A stretch of 28,198 nucleotides of DNA from JANXVV01 sp038230975 (GTDB lineage Bacteria > Planctomycetota > Phycisphaerae > Tepidisphaerales > Tepidisphaeraceae): contig JBBRMF010000038.1 of assembly GCA_038230975.1 (NCBI GenBank), positions 1 through 28,198 on the forward strand, in the 5' to 3' direction. The notes under the pieces are model-generated. The model searched no databases and had not been told where the DNA came from. It saw only the letters and a list, made by a program, of their open reading frames with translations. The position numbers and the translations under genes are program-made. Each line of letters starts with the position of its first letter. Position 1 is the first letter of the stretch. Of the stretch, positions 16,345-24,354 are shown piece by piece.

Positions 16345-17916
16345 TTAATGCCGGAAGTGCCGTTGCCCGGTGAGAACCAAGGCTGCGCCGCGCTGGTTCA
16401 CGAGATCAAGCGTTTCCTGATCTTTGACGGACCCACCGGGATGAATGATCGCGGTGATGCCGGCATTCAAGAGGAGTTCCGGGCCATCGGGAAAGGGGAA
16501 AAAAGCGTCGGAAGCGGCCACCGCACCCTTCGCACGTTCGCCGGCTTTTTGAATGGCGATGCGGGCGGCATTGACGCGATCGACTTGACCTCCTCCAATT
16601 CCGACGACTGCCCCACCGCTGCAAATCGTGATGGCATTGCTTTTCACATGCTTGCACGCGATCCATGCCAGCCGTAAGTCGGCGATTTCTTGATCGGTGG
16701 GTTTGCGGTTCGAGACGATTTTTAATTCGGGGATCGGGGCCAGATCGCGATCCTGCACGAGATATCCACCGACGATCTTGTGGAGCATCAATTCATGGCG
16801 GTCGGCTTGAGTAGTCGTGCCCAGAAGCCCAACTTCAAGCAGTCGTACATTTTTCCAACGACTCTTCAGAAGTTCCAAAGCATCCGGCGCGTATGACGGA
16901 GCGACGATTACTTCGAGCAATTTGTCGATCGATGTGATGGCCTGTGCGCACGCCAGGTCGACGATCTGATTCAACGCCACAATTCCACCGAAACTCGCCA
17001 ACGGATCGCCGGCAAAAGCATGGCGGAACGCCGTGGCGATGTCGGGGCCGGTGCCGAAGCCACAGGGAGAGGCGTGCTTGACGATGCATGCGGCAGGATT
17101 GGCGAGTTCCTTGACGGCGGACAGTGCCGCATCGGCATCGAGCAGGTTGATGTAAGAAAGCTCCTTGCCATGCAATTGCGTGGCGAACGCAACGGAGGCC
17201 TCGGCGGGCTTTTCACCGACGTACAATGCGGCTTTCTGGTGCGGATTTTCACCGTAGCGGAGTTCCTGCTTCTTTTTCAGATGTAGATCGATTGAGTCGC
17301 CGCGTGGCAAGTCGGCGACTTTAGCCAGGTAGTTGGCGATCATGCCATCGTACTGCGACGTCTGCGCAAAGGCCCGCTGCGCCTGTTTCAACCGATGTTT
17401 GCCGCAACTTTTTCCGGCATGTTCGCGAAGATCACCGAGCACTTTTTCGTAGCGATCGGTGGACGTGACGACGAGCACAAATTTATGATTTTTGGCGGCA
17501 GACCGGATCATGCTCGGGCCGCCGATGTCAATGTTCTCGATGGCTTCTTCGAACGTAACGCCGGGTTTGCTGATGGTTTGCTCGAAGGGATACAGGTTGA
17601 TGCAGACCAGGTCGATCGGGAGGATATCGTGGGCCTGCATGGCGGCGACGTGTTCGGCGTTGTCGCGGATGGCGAGTAATCCGCCGTGGATTTTCGGATG
17701 AAGGGTTTTGACCCGGCCATCCATCATTTCCGGGAAACCGGTGACTTGCGAGACATCCGTGACAGGCAACCCGAGATCTCGTAGGAACTTGGCGGTACCA
17801 CCGGTGCTGATGAGTTCGATGCCGAATTCACCGTGTAATGCTCTGGCAAAATCCGCGAGGCCGGTTTTATCAAAGACGGAAATGAGGGCGCGCTTCACGA
17901 AAACGAGATCGGACAC
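16345..17916 (-). CDS. purH: Bifunctional AICAR transformylase / IMP cyclohydrolase PurH
   Basis: 523 residues, the usual family length. It catalyses the last two steps of IMP synthesis: formyl transfer from 10-formyl-THF to AICAR, then ring closure. The start is GTG at 17916, with AAAGGT about 8 bp upstream. The N-terminal cyclohydrolase domain shows STGGTAKFLRDLGL, VKTLHPKIHGG (69-79) and IDIGGPSMIRSAAKNH. The C-terminal transformylase domain shows RYGENPHQKAALY (220-232), the catalytic Lys-His pair K280-H281 in VKHASPCGFG, SDAFFPFPDGPELL, ITAIIHPGGSVKDQE and the terminal GQRHFRH. No frameshift or missing key residue. Transcribed alone; an inverted repeat lies upstream at 18003. Confidence 0.98.
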   Translation of the reverse strand: MSDLVFVKRALISVFDKTGLADFARALHGEFGIELISTGGTAKFLRDLGLPVTDVSQVTGFPEMMDGRVKTLHPKIHGGLLAIRDNAEHVAAMQAHDILPIDLVCINLYPFEQTISKPGVTFEEAIENIDIGGPSMIRSAAKNHKFVLVVTSTDRYEKVLGDLREHAGKSCGKHRLKQAQRAFAQTSQYDGMIANYLAKVADLPRGDSIDLHLKKKQELRYGENPHQKAALYVGEKPAEASVAFATQLHGKELSYINLLDADAALSAVKELANPAACIVKHASPCGFGTGPDIATAFRHAFAGDPLASFGGIVALNQIVDLACAQAITSIDKLLEVIVAPSYAPDALELLKSRWKNVRLLEVGLLGTTTQADRHELMLHKIVGGYLVQDRDLAPIPELKIVSNRKPTDQEIADLRLAWIACKHVKSNAITICSGGAVVGIGGGQVDRVNAARIAIQKAGERAKGAVAASDAFFPFPDGPELLLNAGITAIIHPGGSVKDQETLDLVNQRGAALVLTGQRHFRH

Positions 17917-18002
17917 AGCGTGTTACCTTTCGACGATGCTACAAACGTTCAAGCTGCAATAGAGTTTTTCACAGGGTCCGGTTTAGAGCCTGGGAAGTCT
18001 TA

Positions 18003-18067
18003 GGTGGCGTGGGCGTCTCGCCCGCGTTTTCTTAAGCAAAAATCACGGGCGAGACGCCCATGCCACC
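18003..18067. repeat. 22-bp inverted repeat between purH and the lipoprotein gene
   Basis: Arms 18003-18024 and 18046-18067 (GGTGGC(G/A)TGGGCGTCTCG then CCCG) pair with one mismatch around a 21-bp AT-rich loop. It lies just downstream of the lipoprotein gene stop and could work as a transcription terminator or mRNA 3' stabiliser for it. A truncated arm occurs at 11348. Confidence 0.85.
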
Positions 18068-18091
18068 ATTTTTAGCGGACGCTACGAAGAA

Positions 18092-19327
18092 TTAATTCGC
18101 TGCGGCCACCGATTCGTGGTTGGCAGGCACCCATACCATTTCGCCCATCGCACCTGCGCGGAAGTTGGGGGTGATGGCGCGAATTTCGCCGTTACGCGTG
18201 GCGGAGAATACGATGTTGTTCTTCAATGCAGTTGCATAGGCGACGAAATCCGTGCGCTTTGACTGGAACTTCGCGCTGCCGGTCGATCGTTCAACAGCGA
18301 CAATCGAGTGGTCGGACCGTTCGAGATAAGCATATTTTTCATCCTCGGCCAGGAATTGAATCGCATTGGGAACTGTCCACTTTGCCTTGCGGACAGGATC
18401 TCCCTGGGTCTTGTCGATGGCAACGACACCTGTGCCGTCAATGAACTGGTAAACCGTCGTTGCGGTGACGGTGGGACTATGGGTCAGCGGTTGACCGGCG
18501 AAATATTGCCAGCGAATACGACCATCCGTGCGGCCGATGCAATAGAGCTTGGTGTCCATTGACGCAGCGTATAGGCCGTAATCATCCGCCTTCAGGTCGG
18601 CTTGAATGCGCGCCCCGGTTCCGAAGACTCCTTCTTCCCGGCCTTCATGCTTAACGGCCCAAATCGGTGCGCGCGTTTCGGCGTTGACGGCGGAAATGCC
18701 ACCGCTGTCGTCGGCGGCGTAGAGCAAGCCCTGTTGGATGGCGGGTGTGGCGGAAATGCCGCTCCGCGTCAGGAGCGTCCAATTTACGCTTGATGACTGG
18801 TATTGGCTGCCGGCCAGATCAACGCTGACCACACGGCCTCCGTTGGGATCATCAGCACCGTAGTAAAGGCGCGTCCCGTTGCCGGTCGCACCGCTACGAA
18901 TCGCAAAACCGCTGGCCAGCACAGAGCGATGTTCCTTACCGAAGCGGTTGTAAACCTCCATCGTGCTGATCGTCGGGAACACGACGAAATCTTTAAGCAC
19001 GACCGGCGGGCGAAGCTTCACGCCTTCGGCACCCACTTGCACGACCCACTTGTTTTCGCCGGACTCTCGATCCAGCACATACGCCAAATGATTCCGCGTA
19101 TAGACGATGACCAGCGTATCTCGAACGAATACGTCCGTGACTTCATCATCTTTTAAACCAAGATCCGCGACCCACTTGCGGGCAAAGCTCCCGGAGGAAA
19201 GTTCGATCGTCGGAACATCTTGCTTCATTTCGGCATGTTGGCATCCGCCGGCCATGCCGCTGGCGATTCCAAGGCTCAAAAGAAGTGCGCCCAACGATTG
19301 TTTGAGCGATGCGGAATGCCAATTCAT
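18092..19327 (-). CDS. BamB-like beta-propeller (PQQ-type repeat) lipoprotein
   Basis: 411 residues from the ATG at 19327. Upstream codons are open but lack a signal peptide, and the promoter found at 19442-19471 lies over them. The N-terminus is a lipoprotein signal (SLGALLLSLGIASGMAGGC), putting the lipidated Cys at 29; the -3 Ala makes the lipobox less than ideal. The mature protein consists of PQQ-like beta-propeller blades: YVLDRESGENKWVVQVG, VVSVDLAGSQYQSSSVNWTL, AVNAETRAPIWAVKHEG, YCIGRTDGRIRWQYFAGQPL and VAVERSTGSAKFQSK. The fold is that of BamB, a part of the outer-membrane assembly machine, but many planctomycete propellers of this type have other or unknown roles. It stands alone and is divergent from prfA. 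Confidence 0.82.
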   Translation of the reverse strand: MNWHSASLKQSLGALLLSLGIASGMAGGCQHAEMKQDVPTIELSSGSFARKWVADLGLKDDEVTDVFVRDTLVIVYTRNHLAYVLDRESGENKWVVQVGAEGVKLRPPVVLKDFVVFPTISTMEVYNRFGKEHRSVLASGFAIRSGATGNGTRLYYGADDPNGGRVVSVDLAGSQYQSSSVNWTLLTRSGISATPAIQQGLLYAADDSGGISAVNAETRAPIWAVKHEGREEGVFGTGARIQADLKADDYGLYAASMDTKLYCIGRTDGRIRWQYFAGQPLTHSPTVTATTVYQFIDGTGVVAIDKTQGDPVRKAKWTVPNAIQFLAEDEKYAYLERSDHSIVAVERSTGSAKFQSKRTDFVAYATALKNNIVFSATRNGEIRAITPNFRAGAMGEMVWVPANHESVAAAN

Positions 19328-19441
19328 CCTGGACAAAAGAGGTCGTACCACGGGTGTTGCTCCTGACTGTCGAACATCTCGGCGCTGGTCGTCAGTGGAT
19401 TTACCAACGAAGCGCCCAAATCCGCCACGGGAAGAATGCAA

Positions 19442-19471
19442 AAGATAGCATTGAGACGCCTTTAGCGTCAA
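19442..19471 (-). promoter_or_regulatory. Sigma70-type promoter for the lipoprotein gene
   Basis: On the - strand TTGACG and TATCTT are separated by 18 bp, with an extended TGC before the -10 box. The predicted leader is about 105 nt. Confidence 0.6.
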
Positions 19472-19522
19472 ACTTCCGGTGCGCGCAGGACAGGAATTCT
19501 ACCCAGGTCCTTTTGAGGATGC

Positions 19523-19552
19523 TTGGAATCGATCGGCGATCCGTGCTATCAT
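19523..19552 (+). promoter_or_regulatory. Sigma70-type promoter for prfA
   Basis: TTGGAA and TATCAT are separated by 18 bp, with an extended TGC before the -10 box, the same layout as the divergent promoter. The predicted leader is about 100 nt. Confidence 0.5.
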
Positions 19553-19658
19553 TTAAACGTGCCTCATAGACTTTCCTGCCATTCCGCACCACATTAGCGA
19601 CCGCTTCCACCCACGCGCGTCCGCTTTTTGATTGATCCCGTTTTTTGAGTTGAAAATA

Positions 19659-20765
19659 ATGTCCTCCGCCCCAGTAGAAGTTCCGTTGCTCCGCAAGCTC
19701 GACGAAATCACCGGTCATTTCGAGCAATTACAGCATTCACTTAGTGATCCATCAACGCTTGGCAATATTTCGCAGTTGGTTTCGATCACCAAGGAGTCAG
19801 GGCAGTTGGAGCCGGTGGTGACCCGGTATCGTGCCTATTTGAAAAGTCGCGCAGCTGTGGATGAGCTTCGAGAAATGGCCGCAAACCGGGCCGACAAGGA
19901 AATGGCCGAATTGGCGGCGACCGAACTGCCCGATGCTGAGGCTCAGGCAAAGGCTCAGCTTGAGGCGCTGAAGGATGAGTTTCTGGCCGCCGAGGACAAC
20001 GCCGTTGAATCCTTTTTCCTTGAGTTGCGGGCAGGAACCGGGGGTGAAGAGGCGGCTCTGTTCACGCGCGTGCTATTTGAAATGTATCGCCGTTATTGCG
20101 AAGCCCAGGGATGGCGATTTGAGGTATCCGATTTTTCCGTCAGTGAGCGTGGCGGATTCAAAGAATGCATCGTCAACATCAAAGGAAGCAGCGCTTATCG
20201 CCATCTGAGGTTCGAAGGGGGTGGACACCGCGTGCAACGCGTGCCGGAGACCGAGGCGCAAGGCCGAATCCATACGAGCGCCGCCACGGTAGCGGTGCTC
20301 CCGGAACTGCCGGATGTGAAGATCGATATCAATCCAAAGGACATCGAAGAATACGGCTGCCGAGGCGGCGGGCCGGGCGGGCAGAACGTCAACAAAGTTG
20401 AAACCGGATGGCGCATTTTCCACAAGCCCAGCGGTCTGCAATTCAAGATGACCGAGCATAAGTCACAAGCCCAAAATAAAGAGCGCGCCTGGGCACTATT
20501 GCGGGCCACGCTGTATGAAGCCGCGCAGGCGAAGCAACACGCGGCGGTTACCAGCGCCCGCAAAGCAATGATGGGCAGCGGCGATCGCAGTCAACGCATT
20601 CGCACGTACAATTTTCCGCAGAACCGGTGTACCGATCATCGATTGGGCGGTGAAGGCGGGGGTGAAAAAAACTTCAATCTCGATTCCGTGGTGGCCGGGC
20701 ACATGGAGCCGTTGATCGGTGCCCTGCTGGAGTTGGATAAGCAGCAGAGGTTGGAGGCGCTGTAA
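19659..20765 (+). CDS. prfA: Peptide chain release factor 1
   Basis: 368 residues from the ATG at 19659 (MSSAPVEVPLLRKL). It releases nascent proteins at UAA and UAG. The codon-reading segment RVPETEAQGRIHTSAATVAV has the RF1-type P-x-T (P196-E-T198) rather than the RF2-type SPF. The GGQ motif that enters the peptidyl-transferase centre is at 240-242 (RGGGPGGQNVNKVETG). The N-terminal helical domain and C-terminal RSQRIRTYNFPQNRCTDHRL are both intact. RF1 argues that TAG is a normal stop in this organism, which matters for the in-frame TAG at 5191. The usual partner prmC is not next to it. The adjacent downstream gap is filled with nested repeats. Confidence 0.96.
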   Translation: MSSAPVEVPLLRKLDEITGHFEQLQHSLSDPSTLGNISQLVSITKESGQLEPVVTRYRAYLKSRAAVDELREMAANRADKEMAELAATELPDAEAQAKAQLEALKDEFLAAEDNAVESFFLELRAGTGGEEAALFTRVLFEMYRRYCEAQGWRFEVSDFSVSERGGFKECIVNIKGSSAYRHLRFEGGGHRVQRVPETEAQGRIHTSAATVAVLPELPDVKIDINPKDIEEYGCRGGGPGGQNVNKVETGWRIFHKPSGLQFKMTEHKSQAQNKERAWALLRATLYEAAQAKQHAAVTSARKAMMGSGDRSQRIRTYNFPQNRCTDHRLGGEGGGEKNFNLDSVVAGHMEPLIGALLELDKQQRLEAL

Positions 20766-20818
20766 AATTGAAGTCACCACGAAGACGCGAAGAACACGAA
20801 GATAATTCCATTTTATCG

Positions 20819-20850
20819 TTCGTAGGGTCCGCTAAAGCGGACCCTACGAA
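20819..20850. repeat. Perfect 15-bp stem palindrome
   Basis: TTCGTAGGGTCCGCT at 20819-20833 pairs exactly with 20836-20850. It lies 54 bp after the prfA stop and may serve as a terminator, although no T-run follows. It is nested in the larger inverted repeat. Confidence 0.85.
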
Positions 20851-20876
20851 GAACGCTACAGCATTTTGAAAACCGC

Positions 20877-20882
20877 TATAAT
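20877..20882 (+). promoter_or_regulatory. Candidate TATAAT box upstream of the zinc-ribbon gene
   Basis: A consensus -10 preceded by CCGC, the same tetramer as at the TATAAT near 881. No clear -35. It is about 100 bp before the chosen start. Confidence 0.25.
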
Positions 20883-20983
20883 TCACTTCCAATCAGCGAT
20901 GCGCACACGATTTGATGATTGAACGTCAATTTTTTCTTCGTGTTCTTCGTGGTGAAAACTTCTCCTTTGAGATTGATAGAGTC

Positions 20984-21559
20984 ATGCGATACCTCCGACC
21001 CGTTCTTCTCACGCTCTGCCTGATCGCCTGCGGCCTAACCGTCGCGATCTGGTATCGCAGCCATCGCATCACCGATATCTATGTCAAAGACACACCGCCC
21101 GATCGTCATTATGAGTTGACGACGATTCCCGGGCAGGTGCGATTTACCATGGTCGATGGCTGGATCAATCCGCGGCCGTTGTTGCATTTTCGACAATACC
21201 CACCGCCGTCGTATCCGATTTTTGGTCAGCGTTTGATTTCTTCGCCGTGGTATTTCCCGGGCTTCCACACGCACGCGGCCACTGAAAAAATTACAACGGT
21301 GGCGCTCGGGCCAAGCAAAGTGTGGGCGATTACCGTTCGCTACCGGATCTTCGCGTTTCCACTTGCATTGCCGACGGCGCTATTTGGTTTTTATCCGGTG
21401 TGGGAGGTTTTTATTGCACGTCGATTGCGGCTTCGGCGCGAGCAGCGCCGGCGGGATGGGCAATGTCTCGCCTGCGGGTATGACTTGCGGGCTACGCCGG
21501 ATCGATGTCCGGAATGTGGGGCAAAGATTGTGTGCGACGCCGGGTTCTCCGCAACATGA
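20984..21559 (+). CDS. Membrane protein with planctomycete-type C-terminal zinc ribbon
   Basis: 191 residues from the ATG at 20984; an earlier open start would run through the intergenic repeat and is rejected. A membrane anchor comes first (LRPVLLTLCLIACGLTVAIW), then an extracytoplasmic part of about 95 residues, then a second helix (IFAFPLALPTALFGFYPVWE). The C-terminus is basic (RRLRLRREQRRR) followed by a zinc ribbon with C161, C164, C175 and C178 (CLACGYDLRATPDRCPECG). This ribbon is a recurrent hallmark of planctomycete proteins, usually without known function. The last 68 bp overlap the convergent PEP-CTERM gene. No enzyme motif is visible. Confidence 0.75.
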   Translation: MRYLRPVLLTLCLIACGLTVAIWYRSHRITDIYVKDTPPDRHYELTTIPGQVRFTMVDGWINPRPLLHFRQYPPPSYPIFGQRLISSPWYFPGFHTHAATEKITTVALGPSKVWAITVRYRIFAFPLALPTALFGFYPVWEVFIARRLRLRREQRRRDGQCLACGYDLRATPDRCPECGAKIVCDAGFSAT

Positions 21560-22367
21560 GCAAACCCCCCGCACCGGCGGTGAAGATTAAAGTAGTGGGC
21601 TCGGGGACAACGATCACCGCCACCTCGCCGGGCACATCGTATGACACTGCAAAGCCCGACGTAACGTGATCGAACGAGCCCGTGAGTTGTCCGGTGTAGC
21701 TGGCGACGACGAACCGTTGGCCGGCGAGGATGGGGCTGAGGGAGTTTACGTCGAGCGAGCCGTTGCCGGAGCTGAGATCAAGATTACCGGTAATCGCCAG
21801 CAGATCCGCGTTGGCGGTGCCGGTGCCAGCGATGTCGGCTTGATAGTGACCGCCACCAGAGAGTGTGAAATTGCCGAGGATGTCGAAGCGATCTGTGGTG
21901 CCGCGCGGCGCGGTGCCAAACCCTGGTGAGATGCGATCGCCGATCTGCAGGTTGGTGTTGATAGTCCCGTTCCCAACTATACGGCCTTCCGGTAAATTCA
22001 GGCCGGCGGGAGATGATAAGTAGCCATTGAAAAACACCAAAACCGCTTCCCCGGTCAACTGGATGCTGCCGGTGTTGGTCATTCGTCCATAAATGCTCAG
22101 TACACTCAGACCGTCGGCACGCATCAATCCCTGATTTAATGTTGCTCCGGAAAATCCAGCCGAACCTTTTCCGCTCACTTTCAAAACACCCGTAGAATCA
22201 TTCGTGAAGCCTCCGCCAAGTGAGATGAAACCCCGATTCGTAGCACTCATCGTGCCGCGATTGATGACCGAATCGTAAAACACGATTGACGATGAGTTTG
22301 ATCCCCGCGCAAGGCGCGCAGGCGACAAACGGCCGAAAAGCCAATCGCGGGCAACGGCGCGAGTCAT
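21492..22367 (-). CDS. PEP-CTERM surface protein, probably 5'-truncated
   Basis: 291 residues. The C-terminus has the exosortase sorting signal: VPEP (254-257), a membrane helix (TTLIFTAGAGGLLML) and RRTRRR. The body is made of beta-helix or autotransporter-like repeats (INRGTMSATNRGFISLGGG; LTGEAVLVFFNGYL; FDILGNFTLSGGGHYQADIA). Such proteins are exported by Sec and anchored or released by exosortase. Two oddities stand out. There is no signal peptide: the start MTRAVARDWLFGRLSPARLA is basic and arises next to an inverted repeat, suggesting loss of the original 5' end. A 13-residue tail follows the RR cluster, which normally ends the protein. The gene overlaps the zinc-ribbon gene antisense by 68 bp. 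It may be a decaying gene. Confidence 0.6.
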   Translation of the reverse strand: MTRAVARDWLFGRLSPARLARGSNSSSIVFYDSVINRGTMSATNRGFISLGGGFTNDSTGVLKVSGKGSAGFSGATLNQGLMRADGLSVLSIYGRMTNTGSIQLTGEAVLVFFNGYLSSPAGLNLPEGRIVGNGTINTNLQIGDRISPGFGTAPRGTTDRFDILGNFTLSGGGHYQADIAGTGTANADLLAITGNLDLSSGNGSLDVNSLSPILAGQRFVVASYTGQLTGSFDHVTSGFAVSYDVPGEVAVIVVPEPTTLIFTAGAGGLLMLRRTRRRTQSLPHIPDIDPA

Positions 22368-22444
22368 CTCCCGCCAGCGGAACCTGAAAACTTCAGATCG
22401 ACTGGAACGTGCCAGCCGAATCGCGATATTCCGCGGCGGGAGAT
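22366..22444. repeat. Inverted repeat at the 5' end of the PEP-CTERM gene
   Basis: ATCTCCCGCC(A)GCGGAA arms at 22366-22382 and 22429-22444 pair with one bulge. The right arm runs into ATAAATCGACGGACCC and CCGGGGG (to about 22470), the core also seen in the 11907-12038 element. Confidence 0.65.
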
Positions 22445-22518
22445 AAATCGACGGACCCTACTCCGGGGGAAACGCCGATCAGCAATAGAACCGATTGATC
22501 GCGTATGCCAACGAGGAA

Positions 22519-24354
22519 TCACCGCTTATCCCGTTTCGCCATTAATTTTTCGACCCCGAAAATTGGTGACGAACACGCATTCCCCGTGCAGACAAACGCC
22601 GCCGGTTTCGAGAGCGTTGGATAGTCAACGTCCATTCTCATCAGCGGGCCTTCCGCGCGGTCATACCATTCGATCCGCTTGTAACCGGCGGGCCAACTCA
22701 AAGCAGTTTGAAAAAGCGCCTTGGCGGCCGGATCATTTTTGGGCCCAACGATCGTGATATGAATCGGCTCTGCAGTAAGCTCTTCATCTGCGAGCAGAAT
22801 GCCACCGACGGCCCACGCGCGCTTGCCCGCGATCTGCGGAGCCGCAAGATATTTCATCGAGCGATCTGCCATCGTGCGAAGTTCCGCATCTCCGGTGTAA
22901 GCGTAAAGCAGATTTGCGAAACGCGAGAGTGACACGTTTTCATCGATTTGCACTTGCGATGGAAAAGAACCGTGTGCGATAGCGGTTGCGTAACCGGCTT
23001 CTTTCAACGCAAAATTCCTGTCGATGTACTTCGCCGCCGCGAGCGCTTTCTTTAGATATTGTGCATCTGCGGTTGAAGTGTATAGCGCCAAAAATGCCCG
23101 GCCCATCGCCAGGGAATCGCCAAGATATGGCCCGGCTTCATCTTTTTCACCGTGCCGAAAACCACCAACAGCCAGAGTTCGATGAATGACTATCCACGCG
23201 GCCGCCCGTTTCGCTTCGGTGAGCGTGGTTTCACCACCCGTGACGCCATAGAGCGCGGCGAGCGCTTCGATGGCCCAACCATTCTCCCGGGCATAAATGT
23301 GTTGATCGACTACCGGCACACCCTTTTTCCGCCGATCCGCATCGTTCAGCGCGAAGTATTCGGCAGAATGCTCGCCTTTCACCAGATCGGCGTCCTGGCT
23401 GGTGTAAAAAGCACCTTCTGGACTCATTAAAAACGCCTTCAAGAATGAATGAACTGATTTCGCAGCCTTCAGAAATTCGGGCTCGTGAAATGCGATCGAA
23501 GCGCGGGCATACGTGCGCAAATCGTCGGCTTGATAAGACATGATTTTTTCAAAATGCTGATGATCCCAGTCGCCGTCCGTGCTGTATTGGTAGACGCCTC
23601 CCCAGGCGGGATCGATCAGCTTTTTGCCGGCGGTAAGTGTTTCGCGAGCCATCTTCCGTAGGTCGGCATCTTTGACGGCGATGCAGAACTCGATCACATC
23701 CGCATCGACAAATTTGTGGACCGTTCCCCAACCTGCGTTCTTCGAATCATACGCGTTTTTCAGTTGCGCGATCAGTGTTCCGCGCATCGCCGGGGAGAGC
23801 GCCGCCGTGGTGGCCGGCTGAACCTGATCCTGGCCGCGAATGGATGGGCCGGGAGTCGGATCATCAATGAAAGCCTGCAACATCGAGGACATTTCCATTG
23901 GACGCAGGTAACCTTGGCGTTTAGCCAATTCTTTCCCGTCAGGAGCAAAAATAATCGTGGCGGGCCAGCCAAAATCCTCGTAGCGGTTCGACAGATCCGG
24001 CCGAGAATCCTGATCGACGCGCACGGCGATATATTTCTTCCCAATCAATTTTCGCACTAAATCATCGCGATACGTCGTCTCTTCCATCACATGGCACCAA
24101 TGGCACCACACGGCTTCGAGGTCGAGAATGACGAGGCGGTTTTCCTTCTTGGCGCGATCGAAGAGATCGTCAGACCATTTTTCCCAGACGATTGCCGGCT
24201 GAGCAGTGGACGTTGCCACTTCCGCACAATGAGCCGCACGCGCAGCAAGCGGTCTTGCGTTTGAAACAAGCGGATTTGCGGCGGTAAATGAAACGAGAAG
24301 CTTCACGACAGTGAACAATGTTTTTCGCATAGGTCGATTACGAAGAATGAGCAT
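22519..24354 (-). CDS. Exported DUF255/YyaL-type thioredoxin-like protein
   Basis: 611 residues from the ATG at 24354; an ATG at 24330 (MRKTLFTVVKLLV) is an equally good start and gives a cleaner signal peptide. The signal sequence points to export, unlike many cytoplasmic family members. A thioredoxin-like domain follows (about 55-170): LDLEAVWCHWCHVMEETTYR with CxxC at C84/C87, VRVDQDSRPDLSNRYEDFGW and the cis-Pro at 131 (GWPATIIF). The rest is a six-hairpin-like alpha/alpha barrel (GGVYQYSTDGDWDHQHFEKI; FYTSQDADLVKGEHSAEYFA; RENGWAIEALAALYGVTGGE) ending in FVCTGNACSSPIFGVEKLM. It overlaps doxX by 17 bp, so it belongs to the buf operon. A thiol-redox role towards the peptide or its partners is inferred. 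Confidence 0.8.
   Translation of the reverse strand: MLILRNRPMRKTLFTVVKLLVSFTAANPLVSNARPLAARAAHCAEVATSTAQPAIVWEKWSDDLFDRAKKENRLVILDLEAVWCHWCHVMEETTYRDDLVRKLIGKKYIAVRVDQDSRPDLSNRYEDFGWPATIIFAPDGKELAKRQGYLRPMEMSSMLQAFIDDPTPGPSIRGQDQVQPATTAALSPAMRGTLIAQLKNAYDSKNAGWGTVHKFVDADVIEFCIAVKDADLRKMARETLTAGKKLIDPAWGGVYQYSTDGDWDHQHFEKIMSYQADDLRTYARASIAFHEPEFLKAAKSVHSFLKAFLMSPEGAFYTSQDADLVKGEHSAEYFALNDADRRKKGVPVVDQHIYARENGWAIEALAALYGVTGGETTLTEAKRAAAWIVIHRTLAVGGFRHGEKDEAGPYLGDSLAMGRAFLALYTSTADAQYLKKALAAAKYIDRNFALKEAGYATAIAHGSFPSQVQIDENVSLSRFANLLYAYTGDAELRTMADRSMKYLAAPQIAGKRAWAVGGILLADEELTAEPIHITIVGPKNDPAAKALFQTALSWPAGYKRIEWYDRAEGPLMRMDVDYPTLSKPAAFVCTGNACSSPIFGVEKLMAKRDKR

Larger units (their letters stand above)
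19328..19658. other. 331-bp divergent intergenic region
   Basis: It separates the propeller lipoprotein gene (-) from prfA (+). It holds two outward-facing promoters (19442-19471 and 19523-19552) and a small dyad GACGC-cttta-GCGTC overlapping the lipoprotein promoter spacer. No gene, RNA or long repeat was seen here. Confidence 0.7.
20775..20954. repeat. Outer inverted repeat of the CACCACGAAGAACACGAAGA type
   Basis: Left arm 20775-20802 and right arm 20935-20954 pair over 20 bases. The left arm carries one extra 8-bp unit (CGCGAAGA), suggesting slippage of short direct repeats. It encloses the palindrome at 20819-20850. The right arm would be inside a longer N-terminus of the zinc-ribbon gene, which argues for the later start. 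Confidence 0.75.

Noticed and set aside
19328..19471. Longer N-terminus (48 extra residues) for the propeller lipoprotein
   Set aside because: It would bury the lipoprotein signal, and the best promoter lies over this stretch.
20912..20983. Longer N-terminus for the zinc-ribbon protein
   Set aside because: It is encoded by the right arm of an intergenic inverted repeat rather than by conserved coding sequence.
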